From: Halomonas sp. 25-S5
GTDB lineage: Bacteria; Pseudomonadota; Gammaproteobacteria; Pseudomonadales; Halomonadaceae
Reading direction: 5' to 3'
Assembly (NCBI RefSeq): GCF_029889845.1
Contig: NZ_JARANV010000012.1
Span: 45,762-109,761 of the forward strand
DNA length: 64,000 bases
Below are positions 7,446 to 15,422 of the stretch, in pieces. The position numbers and the translations under genes were made by a program. The notes beneath the pieces are model-generated. The model saw only the letters and a list, made by a program, of their open reading frames with translations. It ran no database searches and had not been told where the DNA came from. Numbering within the stretch: the first letter of the stretch is position 1; each line of letters begins with the position of its first letter.

Positions 7446-8678
7446 TCATGCCAGTGCCTCGTCGACGATCTCGATCCAGTGGCGTACTGGCGTTCTGTTG
7501 GCGCCGGCCAGGTGGGTCTGACAGCCGATGTTGGCCGTGACGATCACCTCCGGGTTGCCGGCCTCGAGGTTGTCGAGCTTGTTGTTGCGCAACTGGGTGG
7601 CAAGTTCCGGCTGGGTGACGGAGTAGGTGCCGGCCGAGCCGCAGCAGAGATGGGCGTCCTGCACCGGGGTGAGGGCGAAGCCGAGCCGGCCGAGCACCTG
7701 CTCCACGGCGCCACCGAGCCGTTGGGCATGCTGCAGGGTGCAGGGGCAGTGGAAGGCGAGCCGGCGCTGTTCCTTCGCCTCCAGGGCGCTGAGGTCATCG
7801 TCGCGCAGCACCTCCACCAGGTCCTTGGCAAGCGCACTGATGCGCTCGGCCTTGTGGGCATAATCAGGGTCGTCGGCAAGCATCTCGCCATACTCCTTGA
7901 CGAAGGCGCCGCAGCCGCTGGCGGTCTGCACGATCGCTTCGCAGCCGGCCTCCACGTGGGGCCACCAGGCGTCGATGTTGGCGCGCATGCGGGCCCGCCC
8001 GGCCTCCTGGGCGTTGAGGTGGAAGTCGACGGCGCCACAGCAGCCGGCTTCGGGGGCCGGGGTCAGGCCGATGCCCAGGCGGTCCAGCACCCGGGCGGTG
8101 GCGGCGTTGGTGTTGGGCGAGAGCCCGGGCTGCACGCAGCCCTCGAGAATGAGCATCTGGCGCGCGTGGCGCTTGCCCTTGGGGCGGGCGCCCGCATCTA
8201 CCGGCGTCGGGGGCATCTTGTTGGCCAGCGCGCCAGGCACCAGTGGGCGGAAGGTCTGGCCCAGCTTGAGCAGCGCCTTGAAGCGCTTCGGCTCCACGAG
8301 TGCCTTGCGCAGCCCGTAGCGCAGGGCACGGTCGGCGGGCTTGCGCGGCACCCGCCGCTCGATCTCGGCGCGGCCGATATTGAGGAGCTTGTGGTACTCC
8401 ACCCCGGAGGGACAGGTGGTCTCGCAGTTGAGGCAGGTGAGGCAGCGGTCGAGGTGCAGCCGGGTCTCCTCGGTGACCTGGGTGTCGTCTTCCGGGCTCT
8501 CGAGCATCTCCTTCATCAGGTAGATGCGTCCGCGGGGGCCGTCGCGCTCGTCGCCCAGCAGCTGGTAGGTGGGGCAGGTGGCATTGCAGAAGCCGCAGTG
8601 CACGCAGCTGCGCAGGACGCGGTCGGCCTCGCGGATATGGGGTTTCTGGAGGTCTTCCTCGGTAAAGTGCGTCTGCAT
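7446..8678 (-). CDS. glcF: Glycolate oxidase iron-sulfur subunit GlcF
   Basis: A 410-residue protein with two 4Fe-4S ferredoxin motifs: C25, C28, C31, C35 (CVHCGFCNATCP) and C79, C82, C85, C89 (CLTCLNCETTCP). Two cysteine-rich CCG domains follow (EAGCCGAVDFHLN and AHLCCGSAGTYS). It passes electrons from the flavin subunits to the quinone pool during oxidation of glycolate to glyoxylate at the inner membrane. Its length matches E. coli GlcF. It starts one base after the glcE stop, so the D-E-F order and coupling are those of the classical glc operon. Confidence 0.96.
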   Translation of the reverse strand: MQTHFTEEDLQKPHIREADRVLRSCVHCGFCNATCPTYQLLGDERDGPRGRIYLMKEMLESPEDDTQVTEETRLHLDRCLTCLNCETTCPSGVEYHKLLNIGRAEIERRVPRKPADRALRYGLRKALVEPKRFKALLKLGQTFRPLVPGALANKMPPTPVDAGARPKGKRHARQMLILEGCVQPGLSPNTNAATARVLDRLGIGLTPAPEAGCCGAVDFHLNAQEAGRARMRANIDAWWPHVEAGCEAIVQTASGCGAFVKEYGEMLADDPDYAHKAERISALAKDLVEVLRDDDLSALEAKEQRRLAFHCPCTLQHAQRLGGAVEQVLGRLGFALTPVQDAHLCCGSAGTYSVTQPELATQLRNNKLDNLEAGNPEVIVTANIGCQTHLAGANRTPVRHWIEIVDEALA

Positions 8679-8679
8679 C

Positions 8680-9813
8680 TCAGAGCTCCGCGTAGAGTCG
8701 GCCCGGGTTGAAGATGCCCTTCGGATCCAGCTGGGCCTTCAGGTTTCGATGGTACTTCGCCACCACCGGTTCCAGCGGCATGAAGGGGTCGGGCTGGCCC
8801 GGCCCCTCGCGGGACCCCAGGCAGGTGGCGTGGCCGCCGCCGCGGGCGCAGGCCTCGCGGATGATGTCGGCGGGCAGGTCGCTGCGCAGCCAGCGCTGGG
8901 TACCGGCCCAGTCGTGGAGCAGGTCCGCTTTCTGGACACCGGCAAGCGCCAGCGAGGGCGTGTTGTGGGGCAGCGAGAGGCGCCACAGGGCGCGGGCGTC
9001 GTCCCGGGAGAAGAAGTCCAGCGTCTGCTCGCGAAGCGCCGTCCAGAAGTCGGCGTCCAGCTCGTCGCCCCCAAGGCGCTCACGCGTGGCGGCGACCGAG
9101 CTGGGCCCGCCCTCCAGGCGCAGGTGCAGGGCACCGGCGTGCCAGGCGGCGGCGGTGATGGGCAGTGGCTGCCGCCCCCACTCGGCGAGCTTCGCCTGGG
9201 CGTCGGCCAGCGGCATCTCGAGGCGCAGGCTGTGGCTGGCGCCGGGCCGGGGCAGCACCTTGAGCGAGACCTCGGTGATCGGCCCCAGGGTGCCCTGGGC
9301 GCCGACCATCAGCCGCGACAGGTCGTACCCGGCGACGTTCTTCATCACCTCGCCGCCGAAGCGCTGCTGATGCCCCTCGTGGCTGATCACCCGGGTGCCC
9401 AGCACGAAGTCGCGTACGCTGCCGGCCCAGGGCCGACGGGGGCCGGAGAGGCCGGTGGCAACCATGCCGCCGACGGTGGCGTCCGTGCCGAAGTGGGGTG
9501 GCTCGCAGCCGAGCATCTGGCCATTGTCGGCGAGGGTGGCCTCGAGCTCGGCCAGCGGCGTGCCGCTGCGCACCGAGACGATCAGCTCCACCGGGTCGTA
9601 GTAGGTGATCCCGCGGTGCTCGCGGGTCGAGAGCGTCTCGATCTCCTCGGGGCGGCCCTGAATTTCTCGACCCTGAACTTTTCGGCCATAGAAGGCCTTG
9701 GTGTCACCGCCGACGATGCGCAGCGGTCTACTCTCGGCAGTGGCCCGCCGAACGCGTTCGGTGAGCGCCTCGCTGATGTTCTGGTCGGTCGGTTGGGGTC
9801 GCGTCTGGGCCAT
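8680..9813 (-). CDS. glcE: Glycolate oxidase FAD-binding subunit GlcE
   Basis: A 377-residue FAD-binding (PCMH/BBE-type) subunit. The N-terminus RATAESRPLRIVGGDTKAFYG and the flavin-binding GGMVATGLSGPRRPWAGSVRDFVLG at about 130-155 are diagnostic, and the C-terminus DPKGIFNPGRLY is the usual family ending. It works with GlcD and GlcF; all three subunits are needed for glycolate oxidase activity in E. coli. It lies nine bases after glcD. No frame damage is seen. Confidence 0.95.
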   Translation of the reverse strand: MAQTRPQPTDQNISEALTERVRRATAESRPLRIVGGDTKAFYGRKVQGREIQGRPEEIETLSTREHRGITYYDPVELIVSVRSGTPLAELEATLADNGQMLGCEPPHFGTDATVGGMVATGLSGPRRPWAGSVRDFVLGTRVISHEGHQQRFGGEVMKNVAGYDLSRLMVGAQGTLGPITEVSLKVLPRPGASHSLRLEMPLADAQAKLAEWGRQPLPITAAAWHAGALHLRLEGGPSSVAATRERLGGDELDADFWTALREQTLDFFSRDDARALWRLSLPHNTPSLALAGVQKADLLHDWAGTQRWLRSDLPADIIREACARGGGHATCLGSREGPGQPDPFMPLEPVVAKYHRNLKAQLDPKGIFNPGRLYAEL

Positions 9814-9822
9814 GGGGAATCC

Positions 9823-11322
9823 TCAGAATCGGGGCAGCTCGGGGTGCGGAAGTTCGTTGTTGTGCACGTGCATGGCACCGAACTCGGCGCAGCGGGCGAG
9901 GGTGGGGATGTTCTTGCCCGGGTTGAGCAGACGGTCGGGGTCGAAGGCCGCCTTGACCGCATGGAAGGTGGTCAGTTCGCCCGGGTTGAACTGGGCACAC
10001 ATCTGGTTGATCTTCTCGCGGCCCACGCCGTGCTCGCCGGTGATCGAGCCGCCGACCTCCACGCACAGCTCGAGGATCTTGCCGCCGAGTTCCTCGGCCT
10101 GCTCCAGCTCGCCGGGACGGTTGGCATCGAAGAGGATCAGCGGGTGCATGTTGCCGTCGCCGGCGTGGAAGACGTTGGCGACCCGCAGGCCATATTCCTC
10201 GGAGAAGTCGGCGATGCCCTTCAGTACCCGCGGCAGCTCGCGGCGCGGAATGGTGCCGTCCATGCAGTAGTAGTCCGGCGACATGCGGCCCACCGCCGGG
10301 AAGGCGTTCTTGCGACCGGCCCAGAAGGTGGCGCGCTCGGCCTCGTCGCGGGCCTGCTGGATGCCAGTGGCTCCAGCCTTCTCGAGCACCGCGCGTACGG
10401 TGGCGCAGTCGTCATCGACGTCGGCCTCCACCCCGTCCAGCTCGCAGAGCAGGATGGCCTCGGCCTCGACCGGGTAGCCGGCCTTGACGAAGTCCTCGGC
10501 GGCGCGGATGGCCAGCTTGTCCATCATCTCGAGCCCCCCGGGGATGATGCCCGCGGCGATGATGTCGCCCACCGCGCGCCCGGCCTTCTCGACGTCATCG
10601 AAGCTGGCCATCAGCACCTTGGCGGTCTCGGGCTTGGGCAGCAGCTTGACGGTGATCTCGGTGACCACGCCGAGCATGCCCTCGGAGCCGTTGAACAGAG
10701 CGAGCAGGTCGAGGCCGGGAGCGTCCAGCGCCTCGCTGCCCAGGGTCATGCGCTCGCCTTCGATGGTGATCACCTCCACCTTCATGACGTTGTGCACGGT
10801 CAGCCCGTACTTCAGGCAGTGCACCCCGCCGGCATTCTCGGCCACGTTGCCGCCGATGGAGCAGGCAATCTGCGAGGAGGGGTCCGGGGCATAGTAGAGG
10901 CCGTAGGGGGCTGCCGCCTCGGAGATGGCCAGGTTGCGCACGCCGGGCTGCAGCCGTGCGATGCGCGCGTCCGGGTCGATGTCGAGGATACGGTTGAAGC
11001 GCGACATCACCAGCAGCACGCCCTTCTCGAGGGGCAGGGCGCCCCCGGAGAGGCCGGTGCCGGCGCCGCGGGTCACCACCGGCACGCCGAGTGCCCGGCA
11101 GCGCTTCATCAGCGTCTCGACCTGCTCGAGGGTCTCGGGCAGGGCGACCAGCATGGGCAGCACGCGGTAGGCAGAGAGGCCGTCACACTCGAAGGGGCGC
11201 AGGTCCTCCTCGCGGTGCAGCAGGGTGAGCCCGGGCGCGGCTTGCTGCAGGTCGGCCAGGACCTCGGCCTTGTCGATTGCCGGCAACTCGCCGTCGAGCC
11301 GCTCGTCATAGAGGATGTTCAT
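9823..11322 (-). CDS. glcD: Glycolate oxidase catalytic subunit GlcD
   Basis: A 499-residue flavoprotein, the same length as E. coli GlcD. It has the FAD-binding PVVTRGAGTGLSGGALPLEKGVL, CSIGGNVAENAGGVHCLKYG, and the substrate/flavin-side EHGVGREKINQM near the C-terminus. It oxidises glycolate (and often D-lactate) to the 2-oxo acid. The ATG at 11322 is chosen because AGGAAG lies four bases upstream and translation then begins MNILYDERLDG as expected; the frame stays open upstream through the control region. It is the first gene of glcDEF, divergent from glcC with a 195-base shared regulatory region. Confidence 0.96.
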   Translation of the reverse strand: MNILYDERLDGELPAIDKAEVLADLQQAAPGLTLLHREEDLRPFECDGLSAYRVLPMLVALPETLEQVETLMKRCRALGVPVVTRGAGTGLSGGALPLEKGVLLVMSRFNRILDIDPDARIARLQPGVRNLAISEAAAPYGLYYAPDPSSQIACSIGGNVAENAGGVHCLKYGLTVHNVMKVEVITIEGERMTLGSEALDAPGLDLLALFNGSEGMLGVVTEITVKLLPKPETAKVLMASFDDVEKAGRAVGDIIAAGIIPGGLEMMDKLAIRAAEDFVKAGYPVEAEAILLCELDGVEADVDDDCATVRAVLEKAGATGIQQARDEAERATFWAGRKNAFPAVGRMSPDYYCMDGTIPRRELPRVLKGIADFSEEYGLRVANVFHAGDGNMHPLILFDANRPGELEQAEELGGKILELCVEVGGSITGEHGVGREKINQMCAQFNPGELTTFHAVKAAFDPDRLLNPGKNIPTLARCAEFGAMHVHNNELPHPELPRF

Positions 11323-11427
11323 GTGGCTTCCTCGCTGGATGGCCCATGACCCGCGCGGGCCGGGCAGGTGACCGATGTTGGCCTCCAATCTGGGCTTTCT
11401 TGACGGGCGTGTCCAGTCTCTGGTTCG

Positions 11428-11440
11428 CTGGTCAGACCAG
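11428..11440. promoter_or_regulatory. Candidate GlcC operator
   Basis: The perfect-arm palindrome CTGGTCAGACCAG between the divergent glcD and glcC genes. The TGGTnnnACCA core is the classic FadR/PdhR/GlcC-type site. It sits eight bases upstream of a TATAAT hexamer (11448-11453) reading toward glcC, so a bound regulator could control that promoter and probably glcD as well. Confidence 0.65.
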
Positions 11441-11447
11441 TTGTGAG

Positions 11448-11453
11448 TATAAT
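11448..11453 (+). promoter_or_regulatory. Putative -10 element for glcC
   Basis: A consensus TATAAT 64 bases before the glcC start. The expected -35 position falls on the GlcC palindrome region and has no good match, as is usual for an activator-dependent or autoregulated promoter. Confidence 0.5.
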
Positions 11454-11517
11454 TCTGGAAAAGATTTCCACGATACACCCTCGCGCCGCGGGAAGACATC
11501 CCCCGGAGGATACGGTC

Positions 11518-12297
11518 ATGCCCGGTTACCATGATGCGCTGGTCACTACCTCACGCACCCCCGATGCCATCGCGGCCAGGCTCGAGGAGCTGATCCTCGA
11601 CGGCGTGTTCCGCCCGGGCCAGCTGCTGCCCTCCGAGCGGCGATTGAGCGAACGGCTGCAGGTCTCTCGTGCTTCGTTGAGAGAGGCGCTCAGGACGCTG
11701 CGCAGCAAGGGGGTGATCATCACCCGGCAGGGGCGTGGCTCGGTGGTGGCGCAGCTGGTCACGGCGGCGCAGGACACGCCGCTGATGCATCTCTTCCGCG
11801 ATCACCCGCGGACGCTGTTCGACCTGCTGGAGGTGCGGGCCCTGCTCGAGGGCGAGTCGGCCAGCCTGGCGGCCAGCCGCGGCACGCCGTCGGACCGGGT
11901 GCTGATCACCCGCCGTTATCAGGCGATGGTCGACTATGTGGAGCGCGCCGAGTCGGTCGACGTCGAACGCCTGGCACGGCTCGATCACGGCTTCCACCTG
12001 GCCATCTGCCAGGCCTCCCACAACCCGGTGCTGGTCCACACCCTGCAGAGCCTGACCGACCTGCTGCTGAGCTCGGTGTTCGCCTCGGTGAAGAACCTCT
12101 ATCACCGCCCGAGCTCCCGAGAGATGATCAATCGCCAGCACGCGCGGCTCCATCGCGCGGTGATCGAGGGCAAGCCGGTCCTCGCCCGGCGTGTCGCCCT
12201 GGAGCACCTCTCCGGCGTGGGCGAGCAGCTGCGCGAGATCGAGGCGGAGAACCAGCGGCTGGAGCGCTCGGCCATGCGCCTCGAGGGCTGGGGGTAG
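11518..12297 (+). CDS. glcC: GntR/FadR-type regulator of glycolate oxidation, GlcC
   Basis: A 259-residue regulator with an N-terminal winged helix (residues 15-80: IAARLEELILDGVFRPGQLLPSERRLSERLQVSRASLREALRTLRSKGVI) and a C-terminal all-helical FCD ligand domain with metal-coordinating histidines (LDHGFHLAICQASHNP). Start at 11518: GGAGGA lies seven bases upstream. E. coli GlcC is a glycolate-responsive activator of the glc operon; placement and orientation opposite glcD support the same role here. It ends three bases before the convergent GntR gene, leaving no room for a separate terminator. Confidence 0.9.
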   Translation: MPGYHDALVTTSRTPDAIAARLEELILDGVFRPGQLLPSERRLSERLQVSRASLREALRTLRSKGVIITRQGRGSVVAQLVTAAQDTPLMHLFRDHPRTLFDLLEVRALLEGESASLAASRGTPSDRVLITRRYQAMVDYVERAESVDVERLARLDHGFHLAICQASHNPVLVHTLQSLTDLLLSSVFASVKNLYHRPSSREMINRQHARLHRAVIEGKPVLARRVALEHLSGVGEQLREIEAENQRLERSAMRLEGWG

Positions 12298-12300
12298 GGG

Positions 12301-12984
12301 TCAGGAGGTGGCGACGTCGAGGGCGGCCTCGTCCTCGATCACGCCGGCAAGGGAGGCCACCTCGAGCTTGTTGCAGAGATGGTCGCGCAGGATCTGGCCC
12401 AGGCGCCTGCCGTCGCGTGCCTCCAGGGCAAGGATCATGTGCTCGTGGTCCTGGACCGCCTTGCGCCAGAAGTCATCCGTCATCTTCTTTGAATAGCGGA
12501 CCCGCTTCACCCGCTGGTTGAGGTTGCTGTACGTCTCCAGCAGCACCTCGTTCCCCGAGGCGGCCAGGATCCCCTCGTGGATCCTCTGGTTGACCCGGAA
12601 GTAGTCCGGCAGGTTGCCATCGCGATAGTGCCCAAGCATCTCGTCATGCAGCGCACGGATGGCCTTGATCCCCTCGTCGCTGATGTTCTGGCAGGCGAGC
12701 TCGCCGGACAGCCCCTCGAGGGCCCCCATCAGGTCATAGGTATCCTTCACCATCTTCAGGGTCAGGCGCACGACCCTGGCGCCGCGATTGGGCAGCAGCT
12801 CGACCAGGCCCTCGGAGGCGAGCACCTTCAGCGCCTCCCGAAGCGGCGTGCGGGAGACCCCGAACCGCTCGCAGAGCTGCTTCTCCGATATCCGCTCTCC
12901 CGGTGCGAGATCCCCCCGCTCGATGAGCTCCCGGACGCGGTCGGCCACGTCCAGGTAGAGGCTGCGCTGCTGGATCTTGCTCAT
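12301..12984 (-). CDS. GntR-family (FCD) regulator of the adjacent TRAP/CoA cluster
   Basis: A 227-residue protein with a GntR winged helix (VADRVRELIERGDLAPGERISEKQLCERFGVSRTPLREALKVLASEGLVELLPNRG, about residues 10-70) and an FCD domain (YRDGNLPDYFRVNQRIHEGILAASGN). Start: the ATG at 12984 has GAGGG nine bases upstream; an upstream TTG in frame is less likely. It is divergent from the second GlcG-like gene and the TRAP operon. GAATTC-centred AT-rich palindromes at 13096 and 13660 flank that gene and are the obvious operators. The ligand is unknown, presumably the substrate or a CoA intermediate of the pathway. Confidence 0.85.
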   Translation of the reverse strand: MSKIQQRSLYLDVADRVRELIERGDLAPGERISEKQLCERFGVSRTPLREALKVLASEGLVELLPNRGARVVRLTLKMVKDTYDLMGALEGLSGELACQNISDEGIKAIRALHDEMLGHYRDGNLPDYFRVNQRIHEGILAASGNEVLLETYSNLNQRVKRVRYSKKMTDDFWRKAVQDHEHMILALEARDGRRLGQILRDHLCNKLEVASLAGVIEDEAALDVATS

Positions 12985-13095
12985 GGCATGGGTCCCTCGA
13001 GGCAATGACGTTCTGATGGTCTCGGCCGCGTCACCAGATCTGTCGGTTCTTTCCCGGTTGGGTACAGGCCAGGGTGGTATTCTTCCACAAAAGGT

Positions 13096-13111
13096 ATTAT
13101 GAATTCAAAAT
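13096..13111. promoter_or_regulatory. AT-rich GAATTC-centred operator candidate, site 1
   Basis: The sequence ATTATGAATTCAAAAT, nearly dyad-symmetric about GAATTC, in the 166-base gap between the divergent GntR regulator and the GlcG-like gene. It shares GAATTCAAA with site 2 at 13660. It is strikingly AT-rich against the GC-rich background. Confidence 0.5.
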
Positions 13112-13150
13112 GCAACCAATATCCACCCCGACGATCATCAGGAGTCTTCC

Positions 13151-13612
13151 ATGGCCGGCAAGGTCTTTCGCAGTCATTTCCAACTTGGCCGTTTTCAGGC
13201 CAGGGCCATCCTGGACGGGGCCTTCGCCAGGGCACGTGATGCCTCGATGGAGCCTCTCACGATAGTCGTGCTCGATGGTGGCGGGCACGTTGTCGCCGCC
13301 GAGCGCGAGGACGGCTGTGCCCCGCTGCGCTTCCCGGTGGCCCAGGGCAAGGCCTTCGCCTCCCTGGGCAATGGCGCCTCGAGCGGCGTGGTCGGGGCCC
13401 GCAATGCCGAGCGACCGGCCTTCCTCGCCAGCGTAGCCGCCGCCTCGGGCGGGCACTTCGTCCCGGTACCGGGAGGCGTGCTGATCCTGGACGACGACGC
13501 CCGGGTGATCGGCGCCGTGGGCGCCAGTGGCGCCTCTTCGGGTGAGGACGAGGCCGCCGCCATCGCCGGCATCGAGGTGGCGGGACTGGCCTGGGGGCTG
13601 GAGCCCGCCTGA
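13151..13612 (+). CDS. GlcG/HbpS-family heme-binding protein, second copy
   Basis: A 153-residue relative of GlcG: FQARAILDGAFARARDASMEPLTIVVLDGGGHVVAAEREDGCAPLRFPVAQGKAFASL, ending with PGGVLILDDDARVIGAVGASGASSGEDE. AGGAG lies six bases before the ATG. It is longer than the glc-linked copy at 6767 and only modestly similar to it. It sits between a GntR regulator and a TRAP operon, and both copies lie beside flavin/Fe-S 2-hydroxyacid oxidation genes, which suggests a shared accessory role. The exact function is not established. Confidence 0.82.
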   Translation: MAGKVFRSHFQLGRFQARAILDGAFARARDASMEPLTIVVLDGGGHVVAAEREDGCAPLRFPVAQGKAFASLGNGASSGVVGARNAERPAFLASVAAASGGHFVPVPGGVLILDDDARVIGAVGASGASSGEDEAAAIAGIEVAGLAWGLEPA

Positions 13613-13659
13613 GCCGGCGACCCGCCTCCTCGACCAAAGTTTAATATCGAATAATGAAT

Positions 13660-13671
13660 TTTGAATTCAAA
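13660..13671. promoter_or_regulatory. AT-rich GAATTC-centred operator candidate, site 2
   Basis: Perfect 12-base palindrome TTTGAATTCAAA within an AT-rich stretch (13639-13676), 171 bases upstream of the TRAP dctP start. Together with site 1 it brackets the GlcG-like gene, consistent with one regulator controlling both that gene and the TRAP operon. The rest of the 230-base gap (13613-13842) shows no gene. Confidence 0.55.
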
Positions 13672-13842
13672 TTGAACTCGTGACGGTCGGACTCACCGAG
13701 CCGTTGGATGGCCGAGGATGACTCGGGCCGTCGGGACAGTTTCCGCGGCCCTGCAGGAGCCACCACGGCCTGGAGACTGCCCCGAGAGGGCGCAACGCCC
13801 GGGCAGCACACCTACAACAACAAGTCAGCACTGGAGTATCCG

Positions 13843-14829
13843 ATGAAGATGATCAAGACAGCAGTCGCCAGCGCCGCCCTGGCCCTGAGCCTGACGCCAG
13901 CGCTCGGTCTCGCCCAGACCGAGCTGCCGTTCGGTCATGTGGGCAATCCCGGTTCGCTGTTCGATGCCTCCGCCAGCGAGTTCGCCAGGCTGGCCAACGA
14001 GCGGCTGGGGGACGACTACGAGGTGGTGGTCTACGGCTCGAGCCAGCTGGGCGGCGACAGCTCCATGATGCAGAAGCTCAAGCTCGGCCAGCTGACCTTC
14101 ACGCTGCCGTCCTCCGTGATGTCCTCGGTGGTCGACGAGTTCGGGCTGTTCGAGATGCCCTACCTGATCAAGGACCGGGAGCACATGAAACGGGTCATCG
14201 ACGAGGTCCTCGAGCCCGACCTCTTCCCGCTGGCGGAAGAGAAGGGCTACAAGATCCTCGCCGTGTGGGAGAACGGCTTTCGCCAGATCACCAACAACGT
14301 GCGGCCCATCAACACGCCGGAGGATCTCGACGGCTTGAAGCTGCGCACGCCCAAGGGCACCTGGCGGGTGCGAATGTTCGAGGAGTACGGCGCGAACCCG
14401 TCGCCCATGGCGCTCTCCGAGGTATTCACCGCGCTGCAGACCGGCACCATGGATGGCCAGGAGAATCCGCTGGTGCAGATCTACTCCCAGAAGTTCCAGG
14501 AGGTCCAGGACTACCTGTCGCTGACGGGCCACGTCTATACCCCGGCCTACGTGGTGGTCTCCAGCAATCACTGGGAGGCCCTGCCCGAGGACGTCCGCAG
14601 CGTCCTGATGGAGACGGCCCGGGAGGTCCAGGACTTCGTCTACGCGACCGCCGCCCGGCAGGATGAAGAGCTCCTCGGCAAGATGGAAGCCGCCGGCATG
14701 GAGATCAACGAGGCCGACAAGCAGGCGTTCATCGATGCCAGCGGCCCCATCTACACGCTCTTCGACGAGGAAGTGGAAGGCGGCGGCGACCTGGTCGACC
14801 GCGCGCTGGCACTCGGCGAGGAAGAGTAG
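13843..14829 (+). CDS. TRAP transporter solute-binding protein, DctP type (system 1)
   Basis: A 328-residue periplasmic binding protein. Signal peptide MKMIKTAVASAALALSLTPALGLA, then a DctP domain with the conserved substrate-carboxylate arginine region LDGLKLRTPKGTWRV and the ALQTGTMDGQENPLVQIYSQKF segment. DctP proteins typically bind carboxylates, including sugar acids, 2-hydroxy acids and aromatic acids. Start at 13843: GGAG lies six bases upstream. First gene of the TRAP-CoA cluster. A strong GC hairpin follows before dctQ, a common way to make more binding protein than permease. The ligand cannot be told from sequence. Confidence 0.93.
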   Translation: MKMIKTAVASAALALSLTPALGLAQTELPFGHVGNPGSLFDASASEFARLANERLGDDYEVVVYGSSQLGGDSSMMQKLKLGQLTFTLPSSVMSSVVDEFGLFEMPYLIKDREHMKRVIDEVLEPDLFPLAEEKGYKILAVWENGFRQITNNVRPINTPEDLDGLKLRTPKGTWRVRMFEEYGANPSPMALSEVFTALQTGTMDGQENPLVQIYSQKFQEVQDYLSLTGHVYTPAYVVVSSNHWEALPEDVRSVLMETAREVQDFVYATAARQDEELLGKMEAAGMEINEADKQAFIDASGPIYTLFDEEVEGGGDLVDRALALGEEE

Positions 14830-14850
14830 GCCGTTCCGCCCCCCGACCGA

Positions 14851-14874
14851 GGACCGCCCCGCCCGGGGCGGTCC
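14851..14874 (+). terminator. Intra-operon hairpin between dctP and dctQ
   Basis: GGACCGCCCCG and its exact reverse complement separated by two bases, in the 74-base gap after dctP. There is no T-tract, so it more likely stabilises the dctP mRNA 3' end or attenuates read-through than fully terminates transcription. Confidence 0.6.
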
Positions 14875-14903
14875 CCCTAACGCTGTTCGACGGAGTGGCT
14901 TCC

Positions 14904-15422
14904 ATGTCCCTTGCGAGACTGCGATCTGGCTTCGAGTGGCTGCTCGAGGTCATCACCATGCTGCTGGTGGTGTCCCTGACGGTGGTCGTGCTGCTCGGTG
15001 TCACCTTTCGCTTTGCCGGCAACTCCCTCGGCTGGTACGACGAGGTGGCCGCCGTGATGCTGGCCTGGGTGACCTACTACGGCGCCGCTCTCGCCGCCCT
15101 CAAGCGCGCCCATATCAGCGTGCCCGGGCTCGTCTATTCGCGGCCACGTGCCGTGCGCGTGACGCTGGTGGTGATCGGCGAGGCCATCATCATCACCTTC
15201 TTCGTGATGCTTGCCGTCTATGGCGTGCATGTCATCCAGATCCTCGGCGGGTCGACCCTGGTCAGCGTGCCGATCCCGATCGCCGTCACCCAGTCGACCA
15301 TTCCCATCGGGGCAGGGCTCTACGTGATCGCCGAGCTGGTCAACCTGCCCACCATCCTGCGCGAAGCCTGGCATGGCAAGGCGCCGCCCTCGGAGCATGA
15401 CATCGTGGAGGAAGCGCAATGA
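14904..15422 (+). CDS. TRAP transporter small permease, DctQ type (system 1)
   Basis: A 172-residue membrane protein with four hydrophobic segments, starting MSLARLRSGFEWLLEVITMLLVVSLTVVVLLGVTFRF and containing the family-typical WYDEVAAVMLAWVTYYGAALAALKRAHISV. It forms the membrane complex with DctM and the binding protein for sodium-driven uptake. The ATG at 14904 has GGAG eight bases upstream; an in-frame GTG three codons earlier overlaps that ribosome site. It overlaps dctM by four bases. Confidence 0.92.
   Translation: MSLARLRSGFEWLLEVITMLLVVSLTVVVLLGVTFRFAGNSLGWYDEVAAVMLAWVTYYGAALAALKRAHISVPGLVYSRPRAVRVTLVVIGEAIIITFFVMLAVYGVHVIQILGGSTLVSVPIPIAVTQSTIPIGAGLYVIAELVNLPTILREAWHGKAPPSEHDIVEEAQ

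Noticed and set aside
8569..11349. Very long plus-strand open frame opposite glcDEF (and similar long frames opposite the fused TRAP permease, fruB and the dgo operon)
   Set aside because: Their translations are low-complexity Gly/Ala/Gln/His-rich reading with no domain, and each lies antisense to a gene with clear motifs. This is the usual effect of high-GC codon bias.
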